DNA of 64,000 nt from Gluconobacter albidus (lineage in GTDB: Bacteria > Pseudomonadota > Alphaproteobacteria > Acetobacterales > Acetobacteraceae). Both the position numbers and the translations under genes were made by a program. Shown here one piece after another: positions 50,038 to 57,625 of this stretch. The notes beneath the pieces were generated by a model that saw only the letters and a program-made list of their open reading frames with translations, did not search any database and was not told the DNA's origin. How positions within the stretch are numbered: the first letter of the stretch is position 1; the number at the start of each line of letters is the position of its first letter. The stretch lies in contig NZ_BEWL01000005.1 of the NCBI RefSeq assembly GCF_002723915.1, forward strand, positions 62,001 through 126,000, in the 5' to 3' direction.

Positions 50038-50798
50038 GCCGCATCCTCCAGAGCAGGGAGGATGCGTGCCATGCGCGCCAAGCCCTTGGGGGTCACCACC
50101 ACCTGAGGACGGCTCACCAGATGACCCTCAGGATGCGTCTGCTCAAAATGCTTGTAGGACAGGTATCCAGCCCGCTCCTTGTCCGCATAACCAATCCACC
50201 GGCCCTTGTTTCCAGCCCGATAGATCCAGCGCATTTCATGAAGAAGGGCCATGAACCGACGCGGCGGCCATCCACATTCCTTGGCGGCTTCCGTGAGCGT
50301 CAGCAGCCCATCCATTCCGGCAATGCGATCATAGGCCAGAGCTTTCGGAGCCAGCGCTACCAGTTCCGCATCTTTCCGCTGGAGCGCTTCCTGAGCTGCC
50401 AGAACAGCACGTGCCATCAGCGTCTCGGATGTGTCGCCCACAGCAGACGCGACATAAGCCCCAGTCCGGCGAATTGAAGGAATGACCTCACCTGTCACCC
50501 ACTTCTTGAACCGCTTTGCAGCAGGCTTCCGGCTTGTCAGGACCAAAGACCAGAGACCGGATTCATTGATGAGGACAACGGACTGAGCCCGTCCGTCAGC
50601 AAAGACCCCGCCGTCCCGGATGCCCTCGCTAATGTTTAGGGTATCCTTTTCGTCATCATCCAGACGCCGACCCGCTACAGACGGATTGCTATGGCCGAGA
50701 AGTCCGCACACATCCGCCAGTACCCACCAGGCGACACCCTCACGGTTCACGACCCGGACATTCTGACCTTCAAACTGGAAAGGCATCACCTGGATCAT
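50034..50798 (-). CDS. Bro-N/KilAC-type antirepressor-like protein
   Basis: A 254-residue phage-type protein. The N-terminal Bro-N domain reads FQFEGQNVRVVNREGVAWWVLADVCGLLGHSNPS (seen in parts) and continues with VVLINESGLWSLVLTSRKPAAKRFKKWVTGEVIPSIRRTGAY, the family hallmark. The C-terminal part, LTLTEAAKECGWPPRRFMALLHEMRWIYRAG and GLARMARIL, is a KilAC/Phage_AntA-type DNA-binding domain. Such proteins counteract repressors (as in phage P22 Ant). The start at 50798 is fixed by the ATGA overlap. It could derepress this element when a helper phage enters, which is inference. Confidence 0.85.
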   Translation of the reverse strand: MIQVMPFQFEGQNVRVVNREGVAWWVLADVCGLLGHSNPSVAGRRLDDDEKDTLNISEGIRDGGVFADGRAQSVVLINESGLWSLVLTSRKPAAKRFKKWVTGEVIPSIRRTGAYVASAVGDTSETLMARAVLAAQEALQRKDAELVALAPKALAYDRIAGMDGLLTLTEAAKECGWPPRRFMALLHEMRWIYRAGNKGRWIGYADKERAGYLSYKHFEQTHPEGHLVSRPQVVVTPKGLARMARILPALEDAA

Positions 50799-51361
50799 AC
50801 CGCGCCCTCCCGCTGGACCGCAGGAAGCGCCGCAATGTCCCCTTCCGCACCGACAACGGCTCTCCCGGCGATCAAACGCTCGGCTGCCTGATCCCGCTTT
50901 TCTGCCAGCGCAAGAACGTCCTGCCAGCCGATCGCATCCAGCCAGTTCCGCGCCTCTACCGTGCGGACATCCCGATCCAGTCCGACACGAAACCACATCA
51001 GAGCTGCTTTGAGGGACTGGAACTGATCCGCAGCGTCTTCCGGCGCGTTCGGCTGGACCAGGGCAAGAAAGGCGTCGTCAGCCAGCAAGACCTTCCGCAG
51101 TTCTGCCCAGGCCGTAAGAAGGCCCACCACAGCAGCCTGAGACGGCATCGGCCGGAACTCATGCCGACCATGCAGGCGCAGGGTCTCGCTCATGTCACGA
51201 CGCCAGGGACTGTTCTGCACGTAGTCGTCACAGCCACGAAAGAACGTCAGGAGGCGCGTGAGAAGATCCGGCTTGGCATCCTCCAGGCAAGGCCAGAGCA
51301 GACCACCGGCCCGGCGCAATGATGGCGCACCCGCAGGAACTGTATGAGAGGCTGTCAACAT
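50795..51361 (-). CDS. hypothetical island protein (188 aa)
   Basis: A 188-residue protein without recognised domain. The middle is helical with many Leu and Ala (VVGLLTAWAELRKVLLADDAFLALV in two parts). No signal peptide. Its start overlaps the AlpA gene stop by seven bases and its stop overlaps the Bro-N gene by four. It has the codon use and packing of the rest of the cluster. Confidence 0.6.
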   Translation of the reverse strand: MLTASHTVPAGAPSLRRAGGLLWPCLEDAKPDLLTRLLTFFRGCDDYVQNSPWRRDMSETLRLHGRHEFRPMPSQAAVVGLLTAWAELRKVLLADDAFLALVQPNAPEDAADQFQSLKAALMWFRVGLDRDVRTVEARNWLDAIGWQDVLALAEKRDQAAERLIAGRAVVGAEGDIAALPAVQREGAV

Positions 51362-51636
51362 GATGCGGCCTCCCGCTGGGCACGAACCGTTGCCTCTGCC
51401 GTGGAACGCACAGAGCGCTCAGAAATCCAGCGTTCCAGCTCAGAGAGCGCATAACCAATCCGGCGCTGCGTCAATTTGATAAAGGCGGGTCCGGTCCCCT
51501 CCAAACGCATGGCCTGCAAGGTACGAACAGAGAGCGAGAGCTCTTCCGCTGTCTCGATCTCGGACAGCACCAGGCGACGAGCACTCACACGCGCTCCTCC
51601 ACGGCTCCGCTCTTCACGGACAACCGACATTTCCAT
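51355..51636 (-). CDS. AlpA-family/helix-turn-helix excisionase-like regulator
   Basis: A 93-residue HTH protein. The motif LSEIETAEELSLSVRTLQAMRLEGTGPAFIKLTQRRIGYALSELERWI (in parts) is the winged HTH_17 of the AlpA/phage excisionase type, with the terminal W-I. In prophages and satellites AlpA turns on integrase/excision genes. Start at 51636 or 51630. It is preceded by a 114-bp AT-rich gap with repeated CTTCTCA motifs and follows the 335-residue gene, so it may begin a separate transcript. Confidence 0.85.
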   Translation of the reverse strand: MEMSVVREERSRGGARVSARRLVLSEIETAEELSLSVRTLQAMRLEGTGPAFIKLTQRRIGYALSELERWISERSVRSTAEATVRAQREAASC

Positions 51637-51705
51637 TTGCGATACTCCGCTCCTTCCAATCCGCCTTATTGCGAACTGGTGCGGCTACTCAGTGGAACGA
51701 CACGC

Positions 51706-51750
51706 CTTCTCATTTCTTCGGAGAACTTCTCAGAAATGAAAAATGAGAAG
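51706..51750. promoter_or_regulatory. CTTCTCA repeats before the AlpA-like gene
   Basis: CTTCTCATTT (51706-51715) and AAATGAGAAG (51741-51750) are an inverted repeat, with another CTTCTCA between (51726). The segment is AT-rich and upstream of the AlpA-like gene. It may be an operator or a hairpin; no T run follows it in the direction of transcription. Confidence 0.4.
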
Positions 51751-52758
51751 TCATGAGGACCTTGGACGTTTTCGATGAACCCCGAAATGCTCAGCTTCTT
51801 TCGGATATTTTTCTTTGAATTTCTTCTCTAGGCGCTTTTCTTTGGATTCAATCGTACCGCGACCATCCGCCTCAGCTGCAAACGCGCAAACTGCCTGCCA
51901 GAGGTTCGGGTACTTCTTGCTCTCAAGCTCGGCTTTCATCTTTTCCAGCAGCTTGTTATCGTCAAATCCGCGCTTGCCCTGCCTGACAGCAAGTTCAGGG
52001 GCGACAGGTTCCACGTAATTGGCGCTTACTGGTTTCTGCTCTCCGCGGACCTCTACTTCAGCAGCACACCATGTCTGCCGGCTCTCTTTTCCAAAGACCT
52101 TGAGACCTTCAAGAAACAAATAATTTGCATCGACTGCATCTGGGTGCGGCATGCCAATATGACGATGCGCCCACATGCGATGGTGACACTCCTTTACGTC
52201 GCCATATTCGCTTCGCGTGTCGATAAAGCCCGTTCGAACATTGGGCTGAACCAAAATCTCACGAATTTTTTCGTCTAGCCGCTTCCATTTTTCTGCTAGC
52301 TCCCAGTCAAATTTCAGTACACGAGCCAAACCTTCATTTGGCCACACGCAACCAGGCGGGAGCCCCTCTCCTTCAATAATACCTGACGTTTTGAGCACCC
52401 GGCGAACATCATCGTTCCGGTTTTTCTCAAACCCACCAAAGCGCTGCACCATGCGAGCAGTGACGACGAATTTTTCCAGTTCCTCCGGCGCCCAAACTGG
52501 AATCATCTCATGCAAAAATACGCATTCACCACGAGCAAACCGCTCTGCTGCATCGGATTGATGACTCATAGCCGCCCCACGCCAGCCGTCCCCACGCATG
52601 AACTGGAGCGGCGCGGCGGGCCAGACGTGGGGTCCCGGCGTTCGGCGGCCAAACCTAGCCGCGCCAGCGGTCACCATGCGCCCGGCGCAAACGGGAAACA
52701 AGCCGTGAACAGAACCCGAGGACATGGAGCCGACCGATAGCGACATGGCCCTATTCAT
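51751..52758 (-). CDS. hypothetical island protein (335 aa)
   Basis: No recognised domain. The part from residue 64 on has a polar sequence with several charged helices and a Lys-rich end (KKFKEKYPKEAEHFGVHRKRP). It contains a His cluster (ECHHRMWAHRHIGMPH), which might bind metal. The start at 52758 is chosen for the ATGA overlap with the previous gene and GAGGTG upstream; an internal Met at 52569 (MSHQSDAAERFARG) is an alternative that removes a Gly/Arg-rich 63-residue leader. It may be a DNA-binding protein from its charge. Confidence 0.55.
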   Translation of the reverse strand: MNRAMSLSVGSMSSGSVHGLFPVCAGRMVTAGAARFGRRTPGPHVWPAAPLQFMRGDGWRGAAMSHQSDAAERFARGECVFLHEMIPVWAPEELEKFVVTARMVQRFGGFEKNRNDDVRRVLKTSGIIEGEGLPPGCVWPNEGLARVLKFDWELAEKWKRLDEKIREILVQPNVRTGFIDTRSEYGDVKECHHRMWAHRHIGMPHPDAVDANYLFLEGLKVFGKESRQTWCAAEVEVRGEQKPVSANYVEPVAPELAVRQGKRGFDDNKLLEKMKAELESKKYPNLWQAVCAFAAEADGRGTIESKEKRLEKKFKEKYPKEAEHFGVHRKRPRSS

Positions 52759-53609
52759 GCCGTCACCTCAGCACCCCGCCAGAGCTGCCCGAACAGCCCA
52801 TGCTCCTGCTCTGGCATCTGGAGCGTCACTGCATCCACCACACCGCTCAGATCGCGCTCACTGGCTTTGATGAGAACTGGCAGAGCAGAGGACAGACACC
52901 TGACCACCCGCGTCACATTCTCCGAACGATACAGCGGAGCGCTTCCACCAACAGGCTCCAGATCCACCGCCCTGAGCGTTTCCAATGCTGTAAAGACCTG
53001 TACAGCAGCGTCAGCCAGCGATACGGACGGCAAGAGCGGCAGCATATCGTGTAGGGCAAGCTCCACGCTTTCCGCCGCAGCCGCGTCCAAAGCAAGCCGC
53101 CTCTGCTGCACAATTTCTCCAGGCCCCGTCAAAACCTCGGCAGCGTCTGTCCGCTGATCCTTGAGACGCTGGGCCCGGCGCATCCGTTGCGCGGCCTCAT
53201 AAGGCCCAGACATAGCCGCAGACACGGAGACAGGCGATTGCGCCGGGCCAGCGTGCATGACCTGCGCCTGATCCCGCAGGATCGCCGCAGCCACCTGCCC
53301 GAACCAGTCCGGAGCCTCGGCGATCAAACGATCATAATCCATCTGCGGCCGCCCCAGCGCAGCCAGAGCTTCCATCTGAGCCTTATGCCCTTCCGGCGTT
53401 GTCGCCCGCTGCACCAGGAGATCATCCAGCAGCTCACGCGCCCGATCGGACACAGCCTGCGCCTCAGGGCTGGCAGGATCCTTCTCCATCAGCTCATCCT
53501 TGGCCCGCATCACCTGGACGAACTCACCACACAAACGGACCAGGACAGCATCAGAAGAAAGCCGGCTTCCAGCACAGCACCCTGCATCATTCGTAATTGT
53601 CTGCATCAC
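52755..53609 (-). CDS. hypothetical island protein (284 aa)
   Basis: A mostly helical protein of 284 residues, rich in Ala, Leu and Gln, without recognised domain. Several stretches such as EAAQRMRRAQRLKDQRTDAAEVL might form coiled coils. No signal peptide. It overlaps by four bases both the gene before (ending 53606) and the one after. Position in the operon suggests a role in replication or gene control of the element. Confidence 0.55.
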   Translation of the reverse strand: MMQTITNDAGCCAGSRLSSDAVLVRLCGEFVQVMRAKDELMEKDPASPEAQAVSDRARELLDDLLVQRATTPEGHKAQMEALAALGRPQMDYDRLIAEAPDWFGQVAAAILRDQAQVMHAGPAQSPVSVSAAMSGPYEAAQRMRRAQRLKDQRTDAAEVLTGPGEIVQQRRLALDAAAAESVELALHDMLPLLPSVSLADAAVQVFTALETLRAVDLEPVGGSAPLYRSENVTRVVRCLSSALPVLIKASERDLSGVVDAVTLQMPEQEHGLFGQLWRGAEVTA

Positions 53610-54022
53610 AGAAGCCCTCCCTGCATGTCTTCCAGCAGAGAGCGCATCAGGGCTTCCCGCATGTTGCGCGGCACCACAGCGTCACCCAGCACCAGCCGGA
53701 CAGCGCGGGCCTTGGCTTTGAGGCCCTCCCGAGTTGCTGCCTTCATGTCGCAGACCTCTGCAATCAGAACCTGACGCCGGGCCAGCAATCCACCCAACTG
53801 GACGGCCGGAAGATTGCGCGCTGCCCCTATCTGACGATGGCGCTCCCGTTCAGTAGCCCCCAGATCCGCACACAGTCCGACCAGACGCGCATCAGCAGGA
53901 GGCGCGCAGAGCGTCACAGAGTCCGCCGTGATGGCATCCGTCCCCGTTATGGCAGCAAGCCCGGCGAGACGGGCCAAACCCGCCACAGTCGCCGTTCTGG
54001 CTTTGGATTGATTGTGTGTCAT
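53606..54022 (-). CDS. hypothetical island protein (138 aa)
   Basis: A 138-residue protein, alanine-rich, without recognised domain. An N-terminal hydrophobic stretch (TVAGLARLAGLAAITGTDAI) is short for a membrane helix. The rest is basic in the second half (KAATREGLKAKARAVRLVLGD). It overlaps the gene before and after by four bases (ATGA). Confidence 0.5.
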   Translation of the reverse strand: MTHNQSKARTATVAGLARLAGLAAITGTDAITADSVTLCAPPADARLVGLCADLGATERERHRQIGAARNLPAVQLGGLLARRQVLIAEVCDMKAATREGLKAKARAVRLVLGDAVVPRNMREALMRSLLEDMQGGLL

Positions 54023-54249
54023 GGCCGCGCCTCTCCTGCTTTCGCAGAAGCCAGCAGGAGTGTGGGGCTGGCATGATGGTGACGAACGGATTTCGCCGGG
54101 TCGTGCAGATGCTCCGGCTGGGCCAGCGTGAGAGCAGAAAGCAGGAACAGACCCGCGCCAAGAACAGCGGGGGCCGCCTCAGACACAAGATGCGCAGAAG
54201 CGATCACTGCCCGGCGCAAGCCGGACGTGGTAAAGGCATGAATAGCCAT
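54019..54249 (-). CDS. small hypothetical membrane-like protein, first gene of the leftward island operon
   Basis: A 76-residue protein, with one hydrophobic segment (about 25-45, PAVLGAGLFLLSALTL) that may cross the membrane. Start at 54249 (MAIHAFTTS) is chosen as it is preceded by GAGGGACC; a Met at 54306 lies in the divergent promoter region. It heads the chain of overlapping genes that runs leftward to 48404 and beyond. Function unknown. Confidence 0.5.
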   Translation of the reverse strand: MAIHAFTTSGLRRAVIASAHLVSEAAPAVLGAGLFLLSALTLAQPEHLHDPAKSVRHHHASPTLLLASAKAGEARP

Positions 54250-54344
54250 TGCCGAGGTCCCTCTCGGTATGTGGTTAGGCTGGGCGAGGTGTTGGTAGCA
54301 TCTCATCCAGCCGTAAAACGGTTTGTTCCTTGCAGAACGATACG

Positions 54345-54359
54345 GAGAGTGTCACTCTC
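54345..54359. promoter_or_regulatory. 15-bp palindrome between divergent island genes
   Basis: GAGAGTG-T-CACTCTC, a perfect inverted repeat centred at 54352, between the XRE gene (start 54389) and the leftward operon (start 54249). A smaller repeat CCGT-AAA-ACGG is at 54311-54321. Position suits the operator of the XRE protein. Confidence 0.6.
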
Positions 54360-54388
54360 TCGCATCAGAAGCAAGCGGAAATGATATT

Positions 54389-54622
54389 GTGGATACCATT
54401 TCAGCGGCACAGGTGAGAGCAGCAAGAGGATTGCTCAACTGGAGCCGCGATGAATTAGTGACTGTCAGCGGCGTCCCAAAAAGCACTCTTGTCCGCTTTG
54501 AAGACGGCGCAACAGCCCCGCGTGCCAGCACGATCACAGCCATCCGCAAAGCCTTGGAAGCCGCAGGCGTAGAGTTCATCCCCCAAAACGGAGGCGGCCC
54601 CGGCGTGCGGCTGAAGGACTGA
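54389..54622 (+). CDS. XRE-family helix-turn-helix regulator
   Basis: A 77-residue single-domain HTH protein: ISAAQVRAARGLLNWSRDEL, then SGVPKSTLVRFEDGATAPR, then ALEAAGVEFIPQNGGG at the C-terminus. This is the common small Cro/C1-type regulator. A GTG at 54389 is taken as start; the frame is open up to 54323. It is divergent from the long leftward operon, with the palindrome between, so it is probably the element's repressor. Followed by two rightward genes after 2 bp. Confidence 0.85.
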   Translation: MDTISAAQVRAARGLLNWSRDELVTVSGVPKSTLVRFEDGATAPRASTITAIRKALEAAGVEFIPQNGGGPGVRLKD

Positions 54623-54624
54623 AA

Positions 54625-55077
54625 ATGCCAGCCTTTACAGATGCACAGGTTCGCAACTGGATCGAATATGGTGGGGATGATCTCTACCTGTTTTATTCGA
54701 CAGTCACTGACGAAAGCTTCCCTGAGCTCGACCCACATGAAAAACGCGAGCTGTTTCTTGAGGTTTTGGAATACTGCTTGCAAAAGCGATACCTGCTCCT
54801 GAAAGCGCATCCTGAATTTGTAGCGTACAAATATTCAACGATGCGCCCCGGAGAAAAAGGCAATCCTAAGCAGCCCCATACACCGAAAGAATTTGTAGAA
54901 TATTTCAGAATCTCTTGGCCCGACCCTGCTCAGTCAAAAGACTACGACATTGATGTGGTGATCAATCTGGAGATGGGCGGCCGCATGTGGTGGGCAATTG
55001 ACGGCAACGAACCGACAGAATGGTTCAACGATTATCCGGAAAACTTTCAGTGGCCACGCAAAAATAATCCCGGTTGA
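54625..55077 (+). CDS. hypothetical protein downstream of the XRE gene
   Basis: A 150-residue protein, acidic and rich in aromatic residues (DDLYLFYSTVTDESFPELD; WWAIDGNEPTEWFNDYPE). No recognised domain with certainty; the acidic, Trp/Tyr-rich pattern is like small immunity proteins. It starts 2 bp behind the XRE gene, which suggests shared transcription. Lower GC than core genes, in line with recent transfer. Possible role: cargo effector or immunity partner. Confidence 0.6.
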   Translation: MPAFTDAQVRNWIEYGGDDLYLFYSTVTDESFPELDPHEKRELFLEVLEYCLQKRYLLLKAHPEFVAYKYSTMRPGEKGNPKQPHTPKEFVEYFRISWPDPAQSKDYDIDVVINLEMGGRMWWAIDGNEPTEWFNDYPENFQWPRKNNPG

Positions 55078-55131
55078 GATGAAAGATATCAACAACAGCC
55101 CTAGCGGGAATCTGACGAAGGAGACGTCCCG

Positions 55132-55179
55132 ATGAGCAACGGCGAGATCCTTCTCTACAATACCGAGAACAGTCATTGA
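55132..55179 (+). pseudogene. 15-codon remnant resembling the RhuM N-terminus
   Basis: ATG with GAAGGAGA 9 nt upstream begins MSNGEILLYNTENSH and stops. The first 12 residues look like the start of RhuM/virulence-type proteins, which read like MSNxEIxLYxTEDG. A good ribosome site before a 15-codon frame suggests a gene that was cut by deletion, with the Mrr gene placed right behind, its frame starting within the same region. The call is weak as it rests on memory of one family's N-terminus. Confidence 0.3.
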
Positions 55180-55196
55180 GAACGTCAGGAGAAAGA

Positions 55197-56519
55197 ATGC
55201 GCGGCCTTAATACCAAAACACTTCTTATGGCCCTTGCGCTGCTCTCTCCTACCACCGCCCTGGCAGACGGCGTTTTTCATCCCACCGGGCAGTCCTACGC
55301 CTGTGTAAATCCACGGGCCACGCGCGCTCTCGCCAATCACGGGGATCCGCGCCAGAACGATCCCGGCTGGGTCCATTTCGTCATCACGGATGGTCGGTGC
55401 TTTCAGGTAGATCCCAGCGAGAAATGGGAACAGATCAGCCAGGAAAACGGACTGCTCCTCTTGCGCCGAGATCCACCACGCACCGGCATGCCCCCACTGT
55501 TCTTCCTTCCCCAGCAGGTATCGGCCGGCCTGCCCATACCTCCTCAGCCTTCTGCTGAGGCCCCAACAGACGGTCCGGTGCAGCTTGCCCCTGCAAGCCC
55601 AGATCCAGAGACGCCACAGGCTTCTGACAAGGCCACCGATGTCCTGCCGAAGGGATGGGAGAAACCACGGCATGACGCGGAGCCGGCAGCGAGCACACCG
55701 GCGGAAGACAACTCCGCACCAGGTGATCCCGCACCTGCCACCACGCCGCCTTCTGTTTCCAAATCCGCACCAAATCAGAATTCAGGATCTGGCGGACTGC
55801 TGATCCTCGCTCTGTTTGTAGGAGGTGTGATCGGGTTCTTCGTATTACGCGCACGTCGCCGGGCCGCCCGAGAGAGCCGGGCATGGGGGATTATCGACAA
55901 AGAGATCCGAGACCAGGCTACGGCCTTGCAGATCCGCCGCCTGCAACTGGTGACAACAGATGCCTATGGCACGATCCATCTGACCAAATGGGCCAAGGAA
56001 ATCGGCTATTTCTGCAACACCCGTATCCTGCCCCTCCTCCAGGTTGAAGGTCTGACGGACCAATGGCCGCTTCTCAAAGCCCGTGCAGAAGCCCGGATTG
56101 AGGAGATCGCCCAGCGCACACCGCCCGGCGCTATCCTCAACCAAAAGCCCCTGAGTGATCCGCGTGTGTTCGATCCTCAGATGGACCCCTTCGACTACGA
56201 GCGACACTGTGCCCTACTCTTGGAGCAAGCTGGATGGGACGCCCGCGTAACACAGGCCAGCGGCGACCAAGGCGCGGACATCATCGCCACCAAAGGCGGC
56301 CGAAAAATCGTGGTTCAGTGCAAGCTCTATAGCCAGCCTGTCGGCAACAAAGCCGTGCAGGAGGTTTATACCGCCAAGCAGCACCAGCAGGCCGATGCAG
56401 CTATCGTGGTTTCAAATGCCGGTTACACCATTCCAGCCCGTCAGCTCGCAGCTACCACCGGCGTCCATCTGCTGCACCATCAAGAGCTAGCTTCGTTCTG
56501 TGAGCGATTGGCAGCTTAG
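55197..56519 (+). CDS. membrane-anchored Mrr-type restriction endonuclease
   Basis: A 440-residue protein of unusual topology. Residues 1-23 are a signal peptide (ending TALA-D); 24-198 would be outside the cytoplasm, with a compact part (24-100) containing three Cys and a Pro/Ser-rich linker (110-198); 200-217 is a membrane helix (LLILALFVGGVIGFFVLR) followed by basic residues; 325-440 is a PD-(D/E)XK nuclease of the Mrr_cat type with E335, D361 in GDQGADII, and Q374-x-K376 in VVQCKLYS. It could be a defence nuclease that acts on DNA from the membrane. AGGAG 6 nt before the ATG at 55197. Confidence 0.85.
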   Translation: MRGLNTKTLLMALALLSPTTALADGVFHPTGQSYACVNPRATRALANHGDPRQNDPGWVHFVITDGRCFQVDPSEKWEQISQENGLLLLRRDPPRTGMPPLFFLPQQVSAGLPIPPQPSAEAPTDGPVQLAPASPDPETPQASDKATDVLPKGWEKPRHDAEPAASTPAEDNSAPGDPAPATTPPSVSKSAPNQNSGSGGLLILALFVGGVIGFFVLRARRRAARESRAWGIIDKEIRDQATALQIRRLQLVTTDAYGTIHLTKWAKEIGYFCNTRILPLLQVEGLTDQWPLLKARAEARIEEIAQRTPPGAILNQKPLSDPRVFDPQMDPFDYERHCALLLEQAGWDARVTQASGDQGADIIATKGGRKIVVQCKLYSQPVGNKAVQEVYTAKQHQQADAAIVVSNAGYTIPARQLAATTGVHLLHHQELASFCERLAA

Positions 56520-56521
56520 GA

Positions 56522-56923
56522 TTATTGTATCCGCTTTTTAATCTGTCCCAAGGCGGTAGAAGCTATGACACCACCGGTGACAAATCCCTGCAGTTTCGAG
56601 ATTTCAGCTGCAGAGAGCCATCTCCATTTATCGGGAAAGATAATATTAAGCAGCCAGCAGAGACACACGATTCCAAAAAAGAAAGCGGATGCATAAACGC
56701 CGCATACGATCAGATTTTCAAAATGATCCTTGAATTTCTCAGTCCGGTTTGCCTCTGCCTCTTCCGCTTTCTGCTTAATCTCGTCTGCGGATTTTCCGGA
56801 AGCGAACATACGGCTTTCAGCTGTACCGCTGTCACTTTTCTCCCCTGAACCAGAAAGAGCTTCCTCCTCTTCAGGGGAAAGCCCAGGTATTTTAGATTCT
56901 GGATCAGGGGGCTCTTGTGTCAC
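56522..56923 (-). CDS. small two-helix membrane protein, candidate toxin
   Basis: 133 residues: a charged Glu/Ser/Lys-rich N-terminal part (1-66), a strong membrane helix (about 70-96, FENLIVCGVYASAFFFGIVC then LCWLLNIIF), a short FPDKWRWLSAAEISKLQ segment, and a second hydrophobic part (112-128, GFVTGGVIASTALGQI). GTG start at 56923 is directly after the stop of the Panacea gene, no gap, so the two are translationally coupled. Panacea antitoxins commonly pair with membrane-acting toxins, so it is a candidate toxin; function not proven. Confidence 0.7.
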   Translation of the reverse strand: MTQEPPDPESKIPGLSPEEEEALSGSGEKSDSGTAESRMFASGKSADEIKQKAEEAEANRTEKFKDHFENLIVCGVYASAFFFGIVCLCWLLNIIFPDKWRWLSAAEISKLQGFVTGGVIASTALGQIKKRIQ

Positions 56924-57373
56924 TCAGGACTTTACCCGCTGGACGTAATAATCCTGGATCACATCATTTGGAATTCTCTCTCCAAATGACAGAGGCTCAT
57001 ATGTCTGAGACCACGGAGTGCCAGGAGCATGTGTTAGGCGACTTAGTGCGGGACCACTCAAACCGCCATAGATATCGTAGACCCGCTGCACGACAGCATC
57101 CTCATCTGAAGAAAGCGTATCGTGAAACCCAAGGATGGGCTGACTAACAGGATCGCTCCTGTAAGAGCGTATCTCGTTATAGAGCGTTGGAATAACAGGA
57201 CCGTACTTCCAAGCTTCAATAGGGTCAGAGATCAACGGACGGCGATATAATCCGAGTGTCCATCCATGGGCGAGATAGACCAACTTTAGGAGTTGCATGG
57301 GAGTGAGAGTTTGACCGGCCTGTCTAGCCAGAGAGAGGAATTTATTTGCGACGACTGCTGCGCGGTGTGCCAT
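56924..57373 (-). CDS. Panacea-domain (DUF4065) antitoxin-like protein
   Basis: A 149-residue Panacea (DUF4065, SocA-like) domain protein. Its signature is present: AAVVANKFLSLARQAGQTLTPMQLLKLVYLAHGW (in parts), then IEAWKYGPVIPTLYNEI, and PGTPWSQTYEPLSFGERIPNDVIQDYY at the C-terminus. Such domains are the antitoxin half of diverse toxin-antitoxin pairs. ATG at 57373 has AGGAGG 5 nt before it. The 252 bp upstream are AT-rich and contain the promoter. The neighbour encoding a small membrane protein fits the toxin half. Confidence 0.85.
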   Translation of the reverse strand: MAHRAAVVANKFLSLARQAGQTLTPMQLLKLVYLAHGWTLGLYRRPLISDPIEAWKYGPVIPTLYNEIRSYRSDPVSQPILGFHDTLSSDEDAVVQRVYDIYGGLSGPALSRLTHAPGTPWSQTYEPLSFGERIPNDVIQDYYVQRVKS

Positions 57374-57625
57374 TTGATCCTCCTTTCTCATTCTTCAATA
57401 CAAAACGCATAGCTGTTTCGGGGTCTCTCCCTCCTCAACGTAAAGCCTACTTACAAAGATATGAACGCAGGAACAACATTCAACCACATTACAAATGAGG
57501 TGTGACGTTCCCCCTTCAAGTCTTTTCCTATCCTTCCAATACGTCTGAATAATGTCAGATAATTCCTAACTTTATATGAAAGGACATTTTAACATACTGC
57601 AAAGAAAGGCTTTGCTTTTGCACCT

